Assembly: GCA_963682025.1 (NCBI GenBank)
Contig: OY821519.1
Span: 163,321,803 to 163,385,802 of the forward strand
Direction: 5' to 3'
DNA: 64,000 nucleotides
Source: Cordilura impudica
Lineage: Eukaryota > Arthropoda > Insecta > Diptera > Scathophagidae
The stretch's first letter is position 1, and every line of letters starts with the position of its first letter. The translations under genes and the position numbers were made by a program. Below the pieces are notes generated by a model, which made no database searches, had not been told where the DNA came from, and worked only from the letters and a program-made list of their open reading frames with translations. Positions 10,550 through 22,069 of this stretch are shown in pieces.

Positions 10550-11490
10550 TGTACTCTACTAGGAAGTCATACTCTTCCAAATCTAGACGCATACGCGTTA
10601 ATTTTGATGATGGGTTTCTCATTGAGAATAGGTAGGTAAGTGGTCTGTGATCACTTCTTATCAGGAATTTTTTACCGTACACATATGGTCTAAAATATTG
10701 TATCGCCCAATGAATGGCATCTAGTTCCTGCTCGATTGTCGATTTAGTGAAAGATCTGGATGCGTACCCAATTGGTAATTGAATACCTTCATAATCTTGG
10801 CTCAGAACAGCCCCGCAAGCATGTTTGCTAGCATCCGTCGTTATGCAGAATTCACGGGTAAAATCCGGATATTTTAGAATCATTGGATTCAATAATTGAT
10901 TTGTGAGGTATTTAAAGGAATTTTCACATTCCTCTGTCCACTCAAAAAGAATATTTTTCCAAGACAATCTAGTTAGATGTCGAGATGATTCACCATAGTT
11001 TGGTATGAACCTTCTATAATAATTGCAAAAAGCAACGAAGCGTTTAGGTTCATCACCGTTTTTCGGTGTTGGATAATTTTCAATTATCGAAAATTTGCTA
11101 TCATCTGGTAAAATTCCTTTGTCGGTACATTTGTGTCCTAGAAATGTCACTTCACGACAGAAAAATGAACACTTGTCCGGGTGTAACTCGAAATTATATT
11201 TTCGGCACATGCCAAATACCTCTTTTAAATTCTGTAACATATGGACAGAAGAACAACCAATTACGACTAAATCGTCCATGTATAAGAAAACTTGGGCTGG
11301 AGACAGCCCTGAAAAAGCTAACGACATCATTCTTTGAAATGAATTTGGTGCGATTTTTATACCATATGGTAAATTTTGGAATCTATATGAACCTTTTTCA
11401 GTAGAAAAAGATGTAATGTCCCTAGATTCTTCTTCCAATTCTATTTGGTGAAATCCTGATACCAAATCTAAACAAAAAAATTTCCCCCTT
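10550..11490 (-). pseudogene. pol: Fragment B: RT and RNase H of an mdg1-type element
   Basis: It encodes part of a Ty3/mdg1-type Pol: CLDLVSGFHQIELE, then the YMDDLVVIGCS catalytic box, then RNase H TTDASKHACGAVLSQ and SDHRPLTYLFS. It is nearly the same as 17190-18128 of element E, differing at a few bases per hundred, so B and E are one family. The 5' side ends abruptly at about 11490 against BEL sequence with no LTR, so a deletion or rearrangement formed that junction. The 3' side holds errantivirus A. Confidence 0.88.
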
Positions 11491-11499
11491 GGATAAGAA

Positions 11500-13396
11500 A
11501 ACCACCTTCTCGTTGGTCTGTGTATGTAGCGAACAGAGTTGCCGAAATACAGCGTCTTAGCAACCCATTGCAATGGAAATACGTTCCATCTGCCTTAAGT
11601 CCAGCAAATTGTGCATCCAGGGGTATTTTTCCCCTTGAATTAATAGAATGCACTGCGTGGTGGTTTGGTCCAGAATTTTTTTATGAATCGAAAACTTCAT
11701 GGCCCAAACCCCTTTGCAACTTGGAAATTTCTGAAGAGAAACGTAAAACGGTTGTCCCCGGTATTTCGATTCTAAAAACTAAATTTTTTATATAATAACG
11801 GAAAGGAGAACTCATCTCAATTTCCCGGCTTTCTGTTGAAATTTTCCAGGCTAACGACAATGCTGAGGGCAATAACTTATTGTTTCCGATTCGCTCATAA
11901 CGCTAGACACAACCGAATTAATAATGACCTTATAGAAACTGGTCCCCTTAAATTAACAGAGCTTACCAAAACACTATTTATTTTACTTAAAATAACACAA
12001 GCTATTGATTTTCCAGACGAAATTAAAAGGCTCACTTTACAATGTGATGCTAAACAAACCTCTATTCTGAAACGTATGCCTTTCGTTGATAATGATGGTC
12101 TGATACGCGCGTTGATAATGATGGTCTGATACGCGATCACATAATTCTATCTTACCATATAATGCCAAACACCATATTCTTTTATCCTACACTAATCCCC
12201 TTTCGAAACTTGTAATAAAAGATTCACATGAGAAATCATAACACGGAGGTATAACTTTAACTATGTCCTATGTAAATAGAAAATATTAGATAATATTCGG
12301 AAATCAACTGGCAAAAAACGTAATTGGTAACTGAATGCGCTGTTTTATATATTCCGCTAAAGCGGCAACTCAAATCATGGGAAATCTTCCATCTGTACGT
12401 TTAACTGTTACCAGACCCTTTAAACACAGCGGTGTTGATTATGCTGGCCCTATTCCAATAAAAAACTCAACTTTGAGATCTGCCGTAATATCAAAGGGTT
12501 ATATTTGCCTGTTCGTATGTATGGTTACTAAAGCCATTCACTTAGCGGCAGCTTCTGATCTTACAACTAATTAATTTTTAGCCGCCTTTCGGCGATTTGT
12601 ATCACGCAGAGGTGCTTGTACCGATATCGACTGTGGTACAAACTTCGTTGGAGCTTCGAAAGAATTTCAAGTTCTTTTAAATAAAAGCAAAAGGTCCCTT
12701 CCTGATGAATTACTTCAATCCTTAACATCAGTTGGAACTCAGTGGCATTTTATTCCTCCTGCTTCACCTAACTTTGGAGGTCTTTGGGAAGCAAGGGTAA
12801 AGTCCGTTAAACATCATTTAAGACGAATTATACATGACCAAATTTTAAGTTTTGAAGAACTGTCAACATTACTTTGCCAAATAGAAAGCTGCTTAAATTT
12901 CCGTCCGCTTTGTCCTATGTCATCGGACCCCTCTGATTTGAACGCACTTACCCCTGCGCATTTTTTAATAGGTGAGCCTACTAACTGTATCCAAGAAGAA
13001 GACCTATTAGACAACAACATCAGCCACTTAAAGCGGTGGAAATCAATTGAAAAACTCAAACAGCATTTTTGGAAGCGATGGTATTTGGAGTACTTAAATC
13101 GCTTACAAGCACGCCCTAAATGATTAAAACCTAAACCAAATGCCAAAATTGGAGACCTAGTGCTGATTACAGATGACAGATGTGGACCTGGTCAATGGTG
13201 TCTGGGCCGTATTCATGAAATACACCCTGGATCTGGCGGTCGGGTTCGAGTAGTATCCATATTAACAAAAAATAAAATTATTAAAAGGTCAATTTCCAAA
13301 ATTTGTTTTCTTCCAACAGTTTCCACCCAAGAAGTTTCTACACCTCAATACAACATATCCCTGATGTTAGGATGGAGCCTGATCCTGACGCTGTGA
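11500..13396 (+). pseudogene. pol: BEL/Pao RNase H end and integrase, degraded
   Basis: Recognisable blocks in order: YVANRVAEIQ with WKYVPSALSPANCASRG (end of BEL RNase H, 11519-11640); a connector at 11836-12050; then the integrase with HSGVDYAGPI (first catalytic Asp, near 12430), DCGTNFVGA (second Asp region, near 12630; it reads DIDCGTNF) and NFGGLWEA (catalytic Glu, near 12772). The C-terminal part has LTPAHFLIG, PTNCI and a basic WCLGRIHEIHPG segment ending at 13396. Breaks include TAA at about 12571, TGA near 13120 and frame changes at 11690-11840 and 12130-12340. Confidence 0.85.
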
Positions 13397-13493
13397 GTCG
13401 GAGCATAGCGGAGTCAATTGACTAAAATAAATTACTCCCAACTATAGGCCATCCTTGCCACACTGTTACACCAACCAATAACTGTTGTTCACC

Positions 13494-13504
13494 AGGGGGG
13501 AGTA
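13494..13504 (+). promoter_or_regulatory. Polypurine tract of BEL/Pao element
   Basis: AGGGGGGAGTA lies directly before the TGTTGG start of the LTR. Confidence 0.75.
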
Positions 13505-13739
13505 TGTTGGCGGAAACCCATACTTTTCCCAACCCTTGATTATATTTCAAGTTAAAATTATAACTTATATTTGATTATAATATTTACCTTATAATTTATA
13601 TTATCTTATATTACTTATCTTGACTTCATTAGCTAGGTGCTACTGTAATAACATTATTTGCTTGTGTTCTCTGCATACAACTAGAGCTACATTAGCTTGC
13701 TACTATTATTAAATGAACTCTAATAACAAACTCCCAACA
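13505..13739 (+). repeat. Putative 3' LTR of BEL/Pao element
   Basis: The segment starts TGTTGGCG and ends CCCAACA, giving short inverted ends. The start is fixed by the PPT. The end is less sure because no second LTR is available for comparison, and 235 bp is short for the group. Confidence 0.6.
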
Positions 13740-13874
13740 ACATGAATATGTATAAGAGAGCACAAGTAGATATTGTGGCTACACACATAAAACCTATAAG
13801 AAAAAAAAACTTACTCTTACAAAGCAACACAAATTAAAAACCGCTTATTAATTTTTTTTTAATATTTATAAAAT

Positions 13875-14156
13875 TCATTCTATTTGTGACCACGATTGCG
13901 AGCATTTAAAATTGAATAATAATGTATCTTTTTTTACGTGCTTAAAATTAATTAATAAAGACGGTAAAATATTTAAAAATAATTTAAATTTGTAATTCTT
14001 AATCATTTCTTTTAAATTCATAAACACTTTCGGTACACATTGTTTAATGTCTTGTAGCTGTGTTGATATCTTTTCAACGTTTTCTTTTGGTATTTTGGGA
14101 CGATTTACGAGATATACAAGCATATTTTTCATCACCCCAAGTTCAATTAAATGCAT
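13875..14156 (-). pseudogene. Transposase-like protein, downstream fragment
   Basis: The ORF starts MHLIELGVMKNMLVYLV and continues through a QLQDIKQCVPKVF segment. I recognise this pattern from a widespread, poorly named insect transposase-like family (D-x-MHL-x-x-LGV-x-K-x-L, then S/R-I-P-x-x-F). The rest is degraded. Together with 22070-22640 it may be one old gene split by element E; both are on the minus strand, with the N-terminal part at the higher coordinates. No function is claimed. Confidence 0.4.
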
Positions 14157-14933
14157 GCTGTCTAGAGAGTTTGAGAAATGTTTTTGAAATCAATACATTC
14201 TAAGAGACTCTTTGTTACTGGGAAACGTGGTAAGTGGTGTTCTGGATACTTGCGTGGATAGAAGTATAACGTATTTATATGATACTAGCAGATTCCAGCC
14301 CTCGAAATTCAAGCGCAAATTCTAGGAAATTTTATTTTTTCATTAAATAAAGACCCTAAAAGTATGCTAATCAATTATGGCCAATTCACAAATCAACACA
14401 AAAAAACAAGCTCATTTTTATTACAAGCACATTAACAAATTTAATAAACACAAACATAGCATTGTATAATTTTATGTATGTGTTAGTAGCAACTTTAAAT
14501 GCAATTTGCTCAAAACAAAGGAAAAAATTTAAAAATCTGTAAATCTGCAAATCGGCTAAAAAGAAATAATAATATACGTTTGGTCCAAATCGGGATAAAA
14601 CGGTAGAACAAAACATCAGTCACAAGAAATCGCCTAGCCTATTAATATTATAGATTTATTTAGATTTTATTTATTTGTTTTTTCATTATTAGAACCTTAA
14701 GAATATAATTCTTTTGTGGTTCAATTGGAATTACATAAGTAAAGTCATTATTTAGAATAAATGAATAAATAAATAGTTTTTTCTATAGAAAAATAAAAGA
14801 CAATAACAATAAATTAACAACATGATAAAATTAATTAATGAGCTGGCTATATAGTTTTGAGAAGAGAGAGAGAGAGAGAATGAAAGATAAATTAAGAAAA
14901 AAAATGAAATTATTGATATGTTGAAAAAAAGAG
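14157..14933 (-). other. No gene seen; AT-rich, short GA repeat
   Basis: The only structure seen is a (GA)n run at 14864-14880. The segment after 14640 may be the 3' UTR of the LINE fragment next to it. Confidence 0.5.
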
Positions 14934-15040
14934 CTAGTTGTTGGAAGTTGTATGTTCAAATAAGGTTTTCTTGAAACTGTTTATTCCCGATATCTGTTTA
15001 ATGCGCAAGGGAAGGGCATTCCATAGCTTAATTGTTTTAT
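14934..15040 (-). pseudogene. LINE ORF2 C-terminal scrap
   Basis: The minus strand reads LWNALPLRIKQI then SFKKTLFEH before a TAG at 14934-14936. The pattern of W-N-x-LP followed by FK-x-x-L is common at the C-terminus of CR1/L2-type LINE reverse transcriptases. It is cut at its 5' side by element E. This is a family-pattern call only. Confidence 0.35.
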
Positions 15041-15331
15041 ATATTTTATATTTTATTTTTAAATAAAAACACTTTTCTTTTCGGTTTTGAACATTCCTTT
15101 TATGTTATTAAAACACATTTATTCTAGCTTAATATTTAAATGCAATTATATATGAGAATAGCTTACGTTGCTAATTCCCATACAGATAAACTAAACTATA
15201 TACATATCTGGAAATGCAAGCATGCATTTCTCACGCTTTGAGTTTGGTGTGTGCGGATATTGTTACACATAAATGGTTCAAGGTTACCATTTAAGTTACC
15301 GTACTGAAGATAGGATAACTTCGACTTATCA
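15036..15331 (-). repeat. 3' LTR of element E (incomplete)
   Basis: It matches 21635-22043, from TTAAATAAAAAC to ACTTCGACTTATCA, but lacks about 39 bp present at 21670-21708. The LTR edge is unsure: the nearest pyrimidine-rich tract on this strand (the PPT in antisense) is at 15536-15560, not adjacent. Confidence 0.65.
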
Positions 15332-15701
15332 AATTAATTATTTGATAATACTTTGATATTATTAATGTTCTTATAATTTTATATTATTATTAAATATATA
15401 TTTTTAAATTGAAATTATTATATTATCTAAGATTATTTTGTATATAAGTTTAAATTAAAATTATTAGATTATTTATAATTATTTTATATAAGAGTTTAAA
15501 TTAAAATTACTATTATATAAAATTTTCATTGGGTACTTTCCTTCCCCTTTTTTTTAACACATTTTTTTTATAATATTTAACAAATTTGTTGTCTATATTT
15601 TAGTTTTAAATTTAATTTTAGTTTGTAAGACAAGTTAGTTAGAATTCTCAATTATATTTTAATCTGCATTTTTAATATTGATTTTAAATTGTCAAAAATT
15701 G
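15332..15701 (-). repeat. AT-rich 3' region of E with tandem units and a PPT-like tract
   Basis: Two or three degenerate copies of a roughly 65-bp unit containing AAGTTTAAATTAAAATTA lie at about 15400-15515. CTTTCCTTCCCC followed by T8 at 15538-15557 is a purine tract on the element strand. No coding signal is seen. Confidence 0.5.
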
Positions 15702-16560
15702 TTATACGTATTTCCTAATTCTGTTCTTATGAATTAGGGAAGACCTATAATTTTCGTCCGTTATCCTTACATTTCCTCTGTCATCTAGCTCAATGATTTT
15801 TAATGGTCCGTTATATAATCTATCCAATTTATGCCCTGTTTCGTTTCGAACTAAAACATAGTCGCCTACAGAAACATCTATTTCATTAGAGTTCCTGTTG
15901 TACTGTTTTTCCCGTACTAACTTTGAATTTTGGAGGCTTTCCATAGCTGTCTTATGAGCCGTTTGCAATCTATACTTGATCTCCTTTGCATAGGCGTCAA
16001 TATTGTAAAGTGGGTCAATGTAACCGTTTCCCAAAAATTCAAAATCTGTGGGGGTTTTCCCATAGATCAGTTCAAAATGACAATATTCAAGGGCCGTAGA
16101 CGGTGATGTATTATAACAATGCACAAAAAATTTCATCCACTCGTCCCAGTCTGACTTATCATTAGATATATATGATCTTAGATACTCGTTAAGAGTTCTA
16201 TGTGATCTTTCAATGGTTCCCATTGTTTCATGATGATATGCCGTAGAGGCTACTTTATCTATTTTTAAAAGGTCACAAAGTTCCTGGAGAACTTGGTTAA
16301 CGTACTCAGTAACGTACTCCCGATTCTTCCCATAGGGCCGTATGTAAGTACAAAGTGTTCCATAATAGCTTTAGCTACTACGTTTGGTATAGGATTGCAA
16401 CCAAATATTTTGTAAGGTCACAAATGATGGTCACGGCATATTCATTTCCGTTATTTGACTTTGGTAATGGTCCAATCGTATCGATAAGGACAATTTCAAA
16501 TGCTTTTGCCGGTGTTGGAGTTAATGTTAAAGGTTATTGCACTTCAGCCTAGATTTATTC
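15702..16560 (-). pseudogene. pol: Element E integrase, broken
   Basis: The intact C-terminal part (15702-16223) starts at GTIERSHRTLNEYL, which holds the catalytic Glu, and continues to a basic chromatin-binding-like end. Upstream the first catalytic Asp region reads FEIVLIDTIGPLP near 16470-16510 in another frame. The second Asp region at about 16300-16340 is degraded. TAA at 16555-16557 and other frame changes separate it from RNase H. Confidence 0.78.
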
Positions 16561-18120
16561 CTTTGGAATATATCTGACATAACGGGTTATGTCTCGCGTC
16601 ATGCCTTTCCAATGATATTTCAATCTGATCTTTTTCATCATACGAGTGATTCCGGGATGTCGTCCACATAGGGGGTCATCATGATATTTCCGCATTATCT
16701 CCAATTTTTCGGAATCAGTCTCGATTTTTATTAAAGGTGGATTGAGTACTATTCTGCTCTTATTTCCATTTATTATAAAATTTTCCTTCCCTGGGATTCT
16801 AAGCATACTGTCAACCAGTGACAGTTGTAATGTTTTCAGACCTATATTACCAGCTACTTCTTCAAGCTTTGGAAACAGAAGACCTAAGTCAACGATTCCA
16901 TTAGTAACTAAGTCACGCAACTTATTCTTTCCTTTTTGAATAACAAATTTATCCTTTGTAAAATGCAAACGTGGCATTTTACTGTACTCTTGGGCATTAA
17001 TTGCCTCATATACTCTCACATTTTCTAAGTTATCTTGTGTGCCGGTTGTCCTGGTATTCACACTTTTCTTCTCTTTGTCAGATTGTAGTCTAGTTTTAAC
17101 CTTCATAATTTTATTTATTCCTATATTACGGAAGTCCGTAAATTCAATTCGAGACAGCGCATCGGCTGCGTGATTTTCTCCTCCCCTGATGTACTCTACT
17201 AGGAAGTCATACTCTTCCAAATCTAGGCGCATACGCGTTAATTTTGATGATGGGTTTCTCATTGAGAATAGGTAGGTAAGTGGTCTGTGATCACTTCTTA
17301 TCAGGAATTTTGTACCGTACACATATGGTCTAAAATATTGTATCGCCCAATGAATGGCATCTAGTTCCTGCTCGATTGTCGATTTAGTGAAAGATCTGGA
17401 TGCGTACGCAATTGGTAATTGAATACCTTCATAATCTTGGCTCAGAACAGCCCCGCAAGCATGTTTGCTAGCATCCGTCGTTATGCAGAATTCTCGGGTA
17501 AAATCCGGAAATTTTAGAATCATTGGATTCAATAATTGATTTGTGAGGTATTTAAAGGAATTTTCACATTCCTCTGTCCACTCAAAAATAATATTTTTCC
17601 AAGACAATCTAGTTAGATGTCGATATGATTCACCATAGTTTGGTATGAACCTTCTATAATAATTGCAAAAAGCAACGAAGCGTTTAGGTTCATCACCGTT
17701 TTTCGGTGTTGGATAATTTTCAATTATCGAAAATTTGCTATCATATGGTAAAATTCCTTTGTCGGTACATTTGTGTCCTAGAAATGTCACTTCACGACAG
17801 AAAAATTTACTCTTGTCCGGGTGTAACTCGAAATTATATTTTCGGCACATGCCAAATAGCTCTTTTAAATTCTGTAACATATGGACAGAAGAACAACCAA
17901 TTACGACTAAATCGTCCATGTATAAGAAAACTTGGGCTGGAGACAGCCCTGAAAAAGCTAACGACATCATTCTTTGAAATGAATTTGGTGCGATTTTTAT
18001 ACCATATGGTAAATTTTAGAATCTATATGAACCTTTTTCAGTAGAAAAAGATGTAATGTCTCTAGATTCTTCTTCCAATTCCATTTGGTGAAATCCTGAT
18101 ACCAAATCTAAACATTAAAA
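16555..18120 (-). pseudogene. pol: Element E RT core and RNase H
   Basis: The ORF 16555-17970 begins inside RT just before FLYMDDLVVIGCS and continues through RNase H (TTDASKHACGAVLSQ, SDHRPLTYLF, HAADALSR) and a connector to GRHPGITRMMKK, the start of the integrase zinc domain. The zinc-binding Cys pair is lost where the frame ends. Upstream, the finger region with SGFHQMELEEES and LPYGIKIAPNSFQ lies at 17971-18120 but has in-frame TAG near 18015-18017. The closest relative in the window is B. Confidence 0.85.
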
Positions 18121-18546
18121 AAATTTCGCCCTACCTAGTTGATATAATATATCATCTATACGCAGAAGGGGAAACATATCCGCTGTAAGTTTCTTATTTA
18201 CTCCTCTGTTGTCAACGACTAGTTTCCATCGTTTTTGTGTTGTGCCTGGTAGCGATTTTTTTGGAACCAATAAAATAGGGCTATTATATTCTGACATTGG
18301 TAGCTCGACTATGTCATCATTTATGCCCTTGTCCACTTGTCTATTTACCTCTTCTTTATGAGAGTGTGGTATTCTATAATTTTTTATGTAGACGGGTTGA
18401 TTATCATTCAGTATGAGTTTTTGTTTATAAAAATTATTTGCACTGATTTTCTCAGACTCTAATGCGAAAATGTCTATATATTCAGAGCATAATTTCCTTA
18501 ATTTTCCATCGACAAATTCAGGAAAATTTTTAGATAATCTTTTCAA
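18115..18546 (-). pseudogene. pol: Element E RT N-terminal part
   Basis: It contains QPVYIKNYRIPHSHKEEV, the NSPILLVPKKS block and RWKLVVDNRGVNK, typical of the start of Ty3-type RT. A TAA just before CLDLVSG ends it. At the same point fragment B reads through, so the stop is specific to this copy. Confidence 0.82.
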
Positions 18547-18552
18547 TTTTTC

Positions 18553-19200
18553 TCAATTTTTTCGAGGGTCATTTCTCTGGACGAATTCGTAGTCGTTAAG
18601 ACTTTCTGTTATTAATTGAATATTGGGAATGATTAATTCTTTGTCTGTTGTATTGACAATTTTAACCATAGGCCTTGGTCCTAATGTCATTGTATTAGCA
18701 ACATAAACACCTTCTTGTAGCATTTGATGAGGAACTAATACCTCTTTTTCATTGAAGTGATTATGGATCAATCTAATCATTTCCGATCTTGCTGGAAGGG
18801 ATATGGAATTTGCATCGGGTGCATTCATTAAGGCTATTGATAAGTGATATGGGAAATTTTCGGGTCTTAGGATAATTAAATCCTTTTTACCCTGAAAATC
18901 TGAATTGCATCTATATTTCCTGATAAAATCCATACCTATAATTCCATCGCAGGGAATCGAGAAGTCATCCTCGACAACATAAAATTCATGCCCGATGAGA
19001 ATTTCTTCAATTTTGAAGTCTCCTTCGACTTTACCTGTGGTGTTTATTATTCCTTGGCCTATTCCATTAATATTCGTCCGTTGACTTTCATCTATTTGTT
19101 CGTTAAGAACTTGTCCGATTTTATTAATGATGTTCTTATCCTAATATAACTATAGAGACCTAGATTGATATTAAAAATTTTGTCAACTGCGTAATCAGGG
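18553..19200 (-). pseudogene. pol: Element E protease region
   Basis: The segment IPCDGIIGMDFIRKY, followed by IVNTTDKELIIPNI, corresponds to the second half of mdg1-type protease and its spacer to RT. The catalytic DTG is expected near 19160-19200, but that stretch is degraded and I cannot find it. The ORF 18553-18933 is the only clean part. Confidence 0.65.
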
Positions 19201-19379
19201 GGGTTTGTCCATTTTTTGAACGCATATTATCATTATCATTACGAACTTTATGTATATTTCACCTTTTATTTCCATTATGTTTATTATATATATTATTCCT
19301 ATCATTTCTAACACGTCCCCGGCGACTATAGGCACAGGCTTTAATAGAACTCTGTAGTTCGTAAGCGTTGTGGCAACTA

Positions 19380-19897
19380 TTAAGGAATTTCGCTATAACC
19401 TCGTTCATATTCACGAAGGTTCCTACTTCCATTATTAATCTTAGTCTTTCATCGGACTCTTAAGTACTTTATAATGGCTTTTACTGCCGCTTGAGTTGAG
19501 TACCTTGATGCTACCTGCACAGGCACACCATCACTAATGTATGCATTTCCCAAAGCCTTCGTCAATGTCTCAATCTCAGTGGTATAGGAGTTTGCGCTAT
19601 TACCTCGACGTAAATTAAGAAGTTTCGCCGAGATAACCTAGGCTGACTCGCCCTTCACTTTAGCCTTGAGTGGACCAATTATCTCGTTAAGAGTTATTTC
19701 CACCGAAATTAGGTTTTTGGCCGTACCTTTTAATTTGGTTTGACCAAATTGACGGCTATTGCTTCGTGTGATTCCGCAATGGAATCCACGAGACTCAATG
19801 CCTCCAGAAAACTCTTTAAGTTTTCTGAACTACCGTCATAGTCTGAAATTAGGTCCGAGGCAATCGCCAACAATTCCACGACTGTTTGCGGCATGTT
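19380..19897 (-). pseudogene. gag: Element E gag remnant
   Basis: In two frames the minus strand reads DYDGSSENLKSFLEAL (19780-19850), then LNEIIGPLKAKVKGESA and TEIETLTKALGNAYISDG (19540-19690). This is the capsid pattern of 412/mdg1-type Gag. A TAG at about 19640 and at least one frame change break it. No zinc knuckle is left downstream. Confidence 0.65.
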
Positions 19898-21553
19898 GGA
19901 TTCGTCTACTCTATGCGTTATATTCTATCAAAGAAAGTTTTGCACAACTTTTGCTAACAGAATTGGCAACTTCCAAGAAATAATTATCACTAATAAAAGT
20001 GTGCAAATTTGGCTCCAAATAATATTAATTGAAAATCCTATTTCTATTCACGAAATTTCACAGGCTATCACTCTTTCATAATTGTGAGACTGAAACCCTT
20101 CTCGTCCTTTTAATATTTATATTTTAATATTCAAAATTTAATGATATATAAAATTTCTTAAAAAATTTTCAGCATTCACAATAAAATTCAATATTTATGT
20201 TCAAGGAAAGAATTAAAATTTTAGTTTAGATAATATTTGGTAAAAGATTAATAATATTTAAGATTTGATATAAAAAATATTTGTAATAGTCACCATAAAA
20301 TTCAGTATTCAGAAAACAAAATTTTAGTTTAATTATTGAAAAAACTTTTTTTTTCTATATTTAAAATATATTTAAAATTATTAATTAATTATGGCGTTTA
20401 TACGAAATTATCTAATATTCCAAAATGGGTTTTCTACCATTGACGTGATTTTCGCGAATTATCAATTAAAAAATTGTTTTTGATTATAATTTATTTGTCC
20501 GTATTTAAAAAAAAATAATAGATGTAGTTTCATATTTTCTGCGCTTGTTTTTTTTTTCTTCTCTTTTTAGAAGGTAATTTCATTTTATGTAAAAAATTTA
20601 CTCTTCAAAACTATTTTCCTTTTCTAAAAAATTTAAAATTTATTATAGAAAAATTTAGAATTTCCTTTTTTTTCCTTTAAAAAAGGTTTTGTCTTTTTTT
20701 CAAACAATTTATTTTGTTCTATTTACTGATTTACTGTAATGTTTACATTTTTACTTATCTTAAAAATTGTGGTGTTGCTGCCGATGATGCTGCTGTTTGT
20801 GCTGTTGCTGATCTTGCTAAAGATGTTGCAGCCCGTGCTGACGTTGTAGCTGCTGCTGGTTTCGATGATGTTGATCGTTGCAGGTGTATCGGCCACACCT
20901 GTTTCATCCTTCAACAATGCATCGGCCGCATTGTCATTATTGTAGATTCTGATTTTCTTCAAATTATTAGAAATTACGGATTTGAACACCAAATATTTTC
21001 AAATATTTAAATGAAATTAAGATACATTGTTCTGTTTTTGTTTTTGTAATTTTGTTTTTAACTTAAGCTTATTATTAAACTGTTTTCTTTTCTTTGTTTT
21101 GTACTAAGAACTACATAAGTATTTATAATGTATTTATATGTATAATGTATTTATATTAATTCCATTAATAATATTTTATTTCAGATTCCCATTTTCTTCT
21201 TTTTTATTTTGATTATGTTGTATTGTTTAATAATATATTTTTTAAATAACACTGAATTACTAATTTATAATGATTAGCATTTGTTGTTATATATGCTTTT
21301 CACTACCAACTCAAAATTTTGATTATCAATTAGTTTTTAAGGTTTTTTTTTCTTTTTTTTTTTTTTTTTGTTGTGGGGATCTTTTTGTATATTTTTGTAT
21401 TGTAGGGAGTTAATGTTGCGTTTTTAGATTGAATGTGATTTTATTTATATTTTCTTTCATTTCACGGCTCGTCTTTGTTTCAATGAAATTTGTTATGTTA
21501 AATTTTCTCATTGTCATTTATAAATTTTTATTTTCACTTCAACAGTTTTAAGG
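19898..21553 (-). other. Leader/5' region of E, AT-rich
   Basis: Mostly A/T homopolymer-rich sequence with no convincing gene except the small ORF at 20723-20992. T-rich runs lie at 20540-20700 and 21340-21370. In related elements C and D this interval also holds small ORFs. Confidence 0.5.
20723..20992 (-). CDS. Small ORF in the leader of E, unknown
   Basis: 89 codons. The product is rich in Asn, Ser, Thr and Ile, with the stretch ATINIIETSSSYNVSTG. I do not recognise it. Its base composition (CAG/GCA-rich on the minus strand) stands out from the AT-rich surroundings. Its position between primer site and gag is like the small ORFs of C and D, but I see no sequence match to them. It could be a chance ORF. 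Confidence 0.3.
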   Translation of the reverse strand: MVFKSVISNNLKKIRIYNNDNAADALLKDETGVADTPATINIIETSSSYNVSTGCNIFSKISNSTNSSIIGSNTTIFKISKNVNITVNQ

Positions 21554-21589
21554 GGCCACGTCATGGGGTCCTGGTCTCATGACGTGGCC
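21554..21589 (-). promoter_or_regulatory. 12-bp perfect hairpin abutting the primer site of E
   Basis: GGCCACGTCATG (21554-21565) and its exact reverse complement (21578-21589) enclose a 12-nt loop. The stem ends one base before the primer site. In retroviruses, stem-loops here serve dimerisation or packaging; that role is inferred. Its survival in an otherwise decayed element is notable. Confidence 0.7.
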
Positions 21590-21603
21590 TGGCAGGATCG
21601 CCA
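21590..21603 (-). promoter_or_regulatory. Primer-binding site of element E
   Basis: The sense strand reads TGGCGATCCTGCCA directly after the LTR. The same site occurs in C (42565) and D (60879-60892) and in part in F (62564-62574). The tRNA is not assigned; mdg1-type elements commonly use tRNA-Arg. Confidence 0.75.
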
Positions 21604-22043
21604 TATAATGAATTTATATTATATATATTTTATTCTTAAATAAAAACAGTTTTCTTTTCGGTTTTGAACGGCCCCTTGTGCGACTGTTCATGTTCACGTT
21701 TATTTATTCATTCCTTTTATGTTATTAAAACACATTTGTTTTAGCTTAATATCTAAATACAATTATCTATGAGAATAGCTTACGTTGCTAATTTCCATAC
21801 AGATAAACTAAACTATATACATATGTGGAAATGCAAGCATGCATTTCTCACGCTTTGAGTTTGGTGTGTGCGGTTATTGTTACACATAAATGGTTCAAGG
21901 TTACCATTTAAGTTACCATACTGAAGGTAGGATAACTTCGACTTATGCTTTGAGTTTGGTGTGTGCGGTTATTGTTACACATAAATGGTTCAAGGTTACC
22001 ATTTAAGTTACCGTACTGAAGGCAGGATAACTTCGACTTATCA
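21604..22043 (-). repeat. 5' LTR of element E with internal duplication
   Basis: It pairs with 15036-15331. It contains a tandem duplication of about 93 bp (from GCTTTGAGTTTGGTGTGTGC to ACTTCGACTTAT, near 21855-21947 and 21948-22040), while the other LTR has one copy. Confidence 0.75.
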
Positions 22044-22069
22044 AACACACTACAGAAGTCATCATCTAT

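Larger units (their letters stand above)
11491..13739 (+). mobile_element. BEL/Pao retrotransposon, 3' half
   Basis: The coding remnant from RNase H through integrase is followed by a G-rich polypurine tract and an LTR beginning TGTTGG. The 5' half is missing; the sequence switches from fragment B at about 11490. Stop codons and frame changes are spread along it, so it is an older copy than errantivirus A. Confidence 0.85.
15036..22043 (-). mobile_element. Ty3/mdg1-type element E, decayed
   Basis: It has LTR-like ends (15036-15331 and 21604-22043), a primer site, a leader with a hairpin, then gag, protease region, RT, RNase H and integrase in antisense order. It has many stops and frame changes. 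The two LTR copies differ by a deletion of about 39 bp in the left copy and a duplication of about 93 bp in the right, and no clear TSD was found. It is the same family as fragment B. Confidence 0.8.

Noticed and set aside
10524..11573. A single 349-codon Pol ORF
   Set aside because: It runs from BEL sequence through fragment B into the LTR of A, so its ends are chimeric; only the B part is real.
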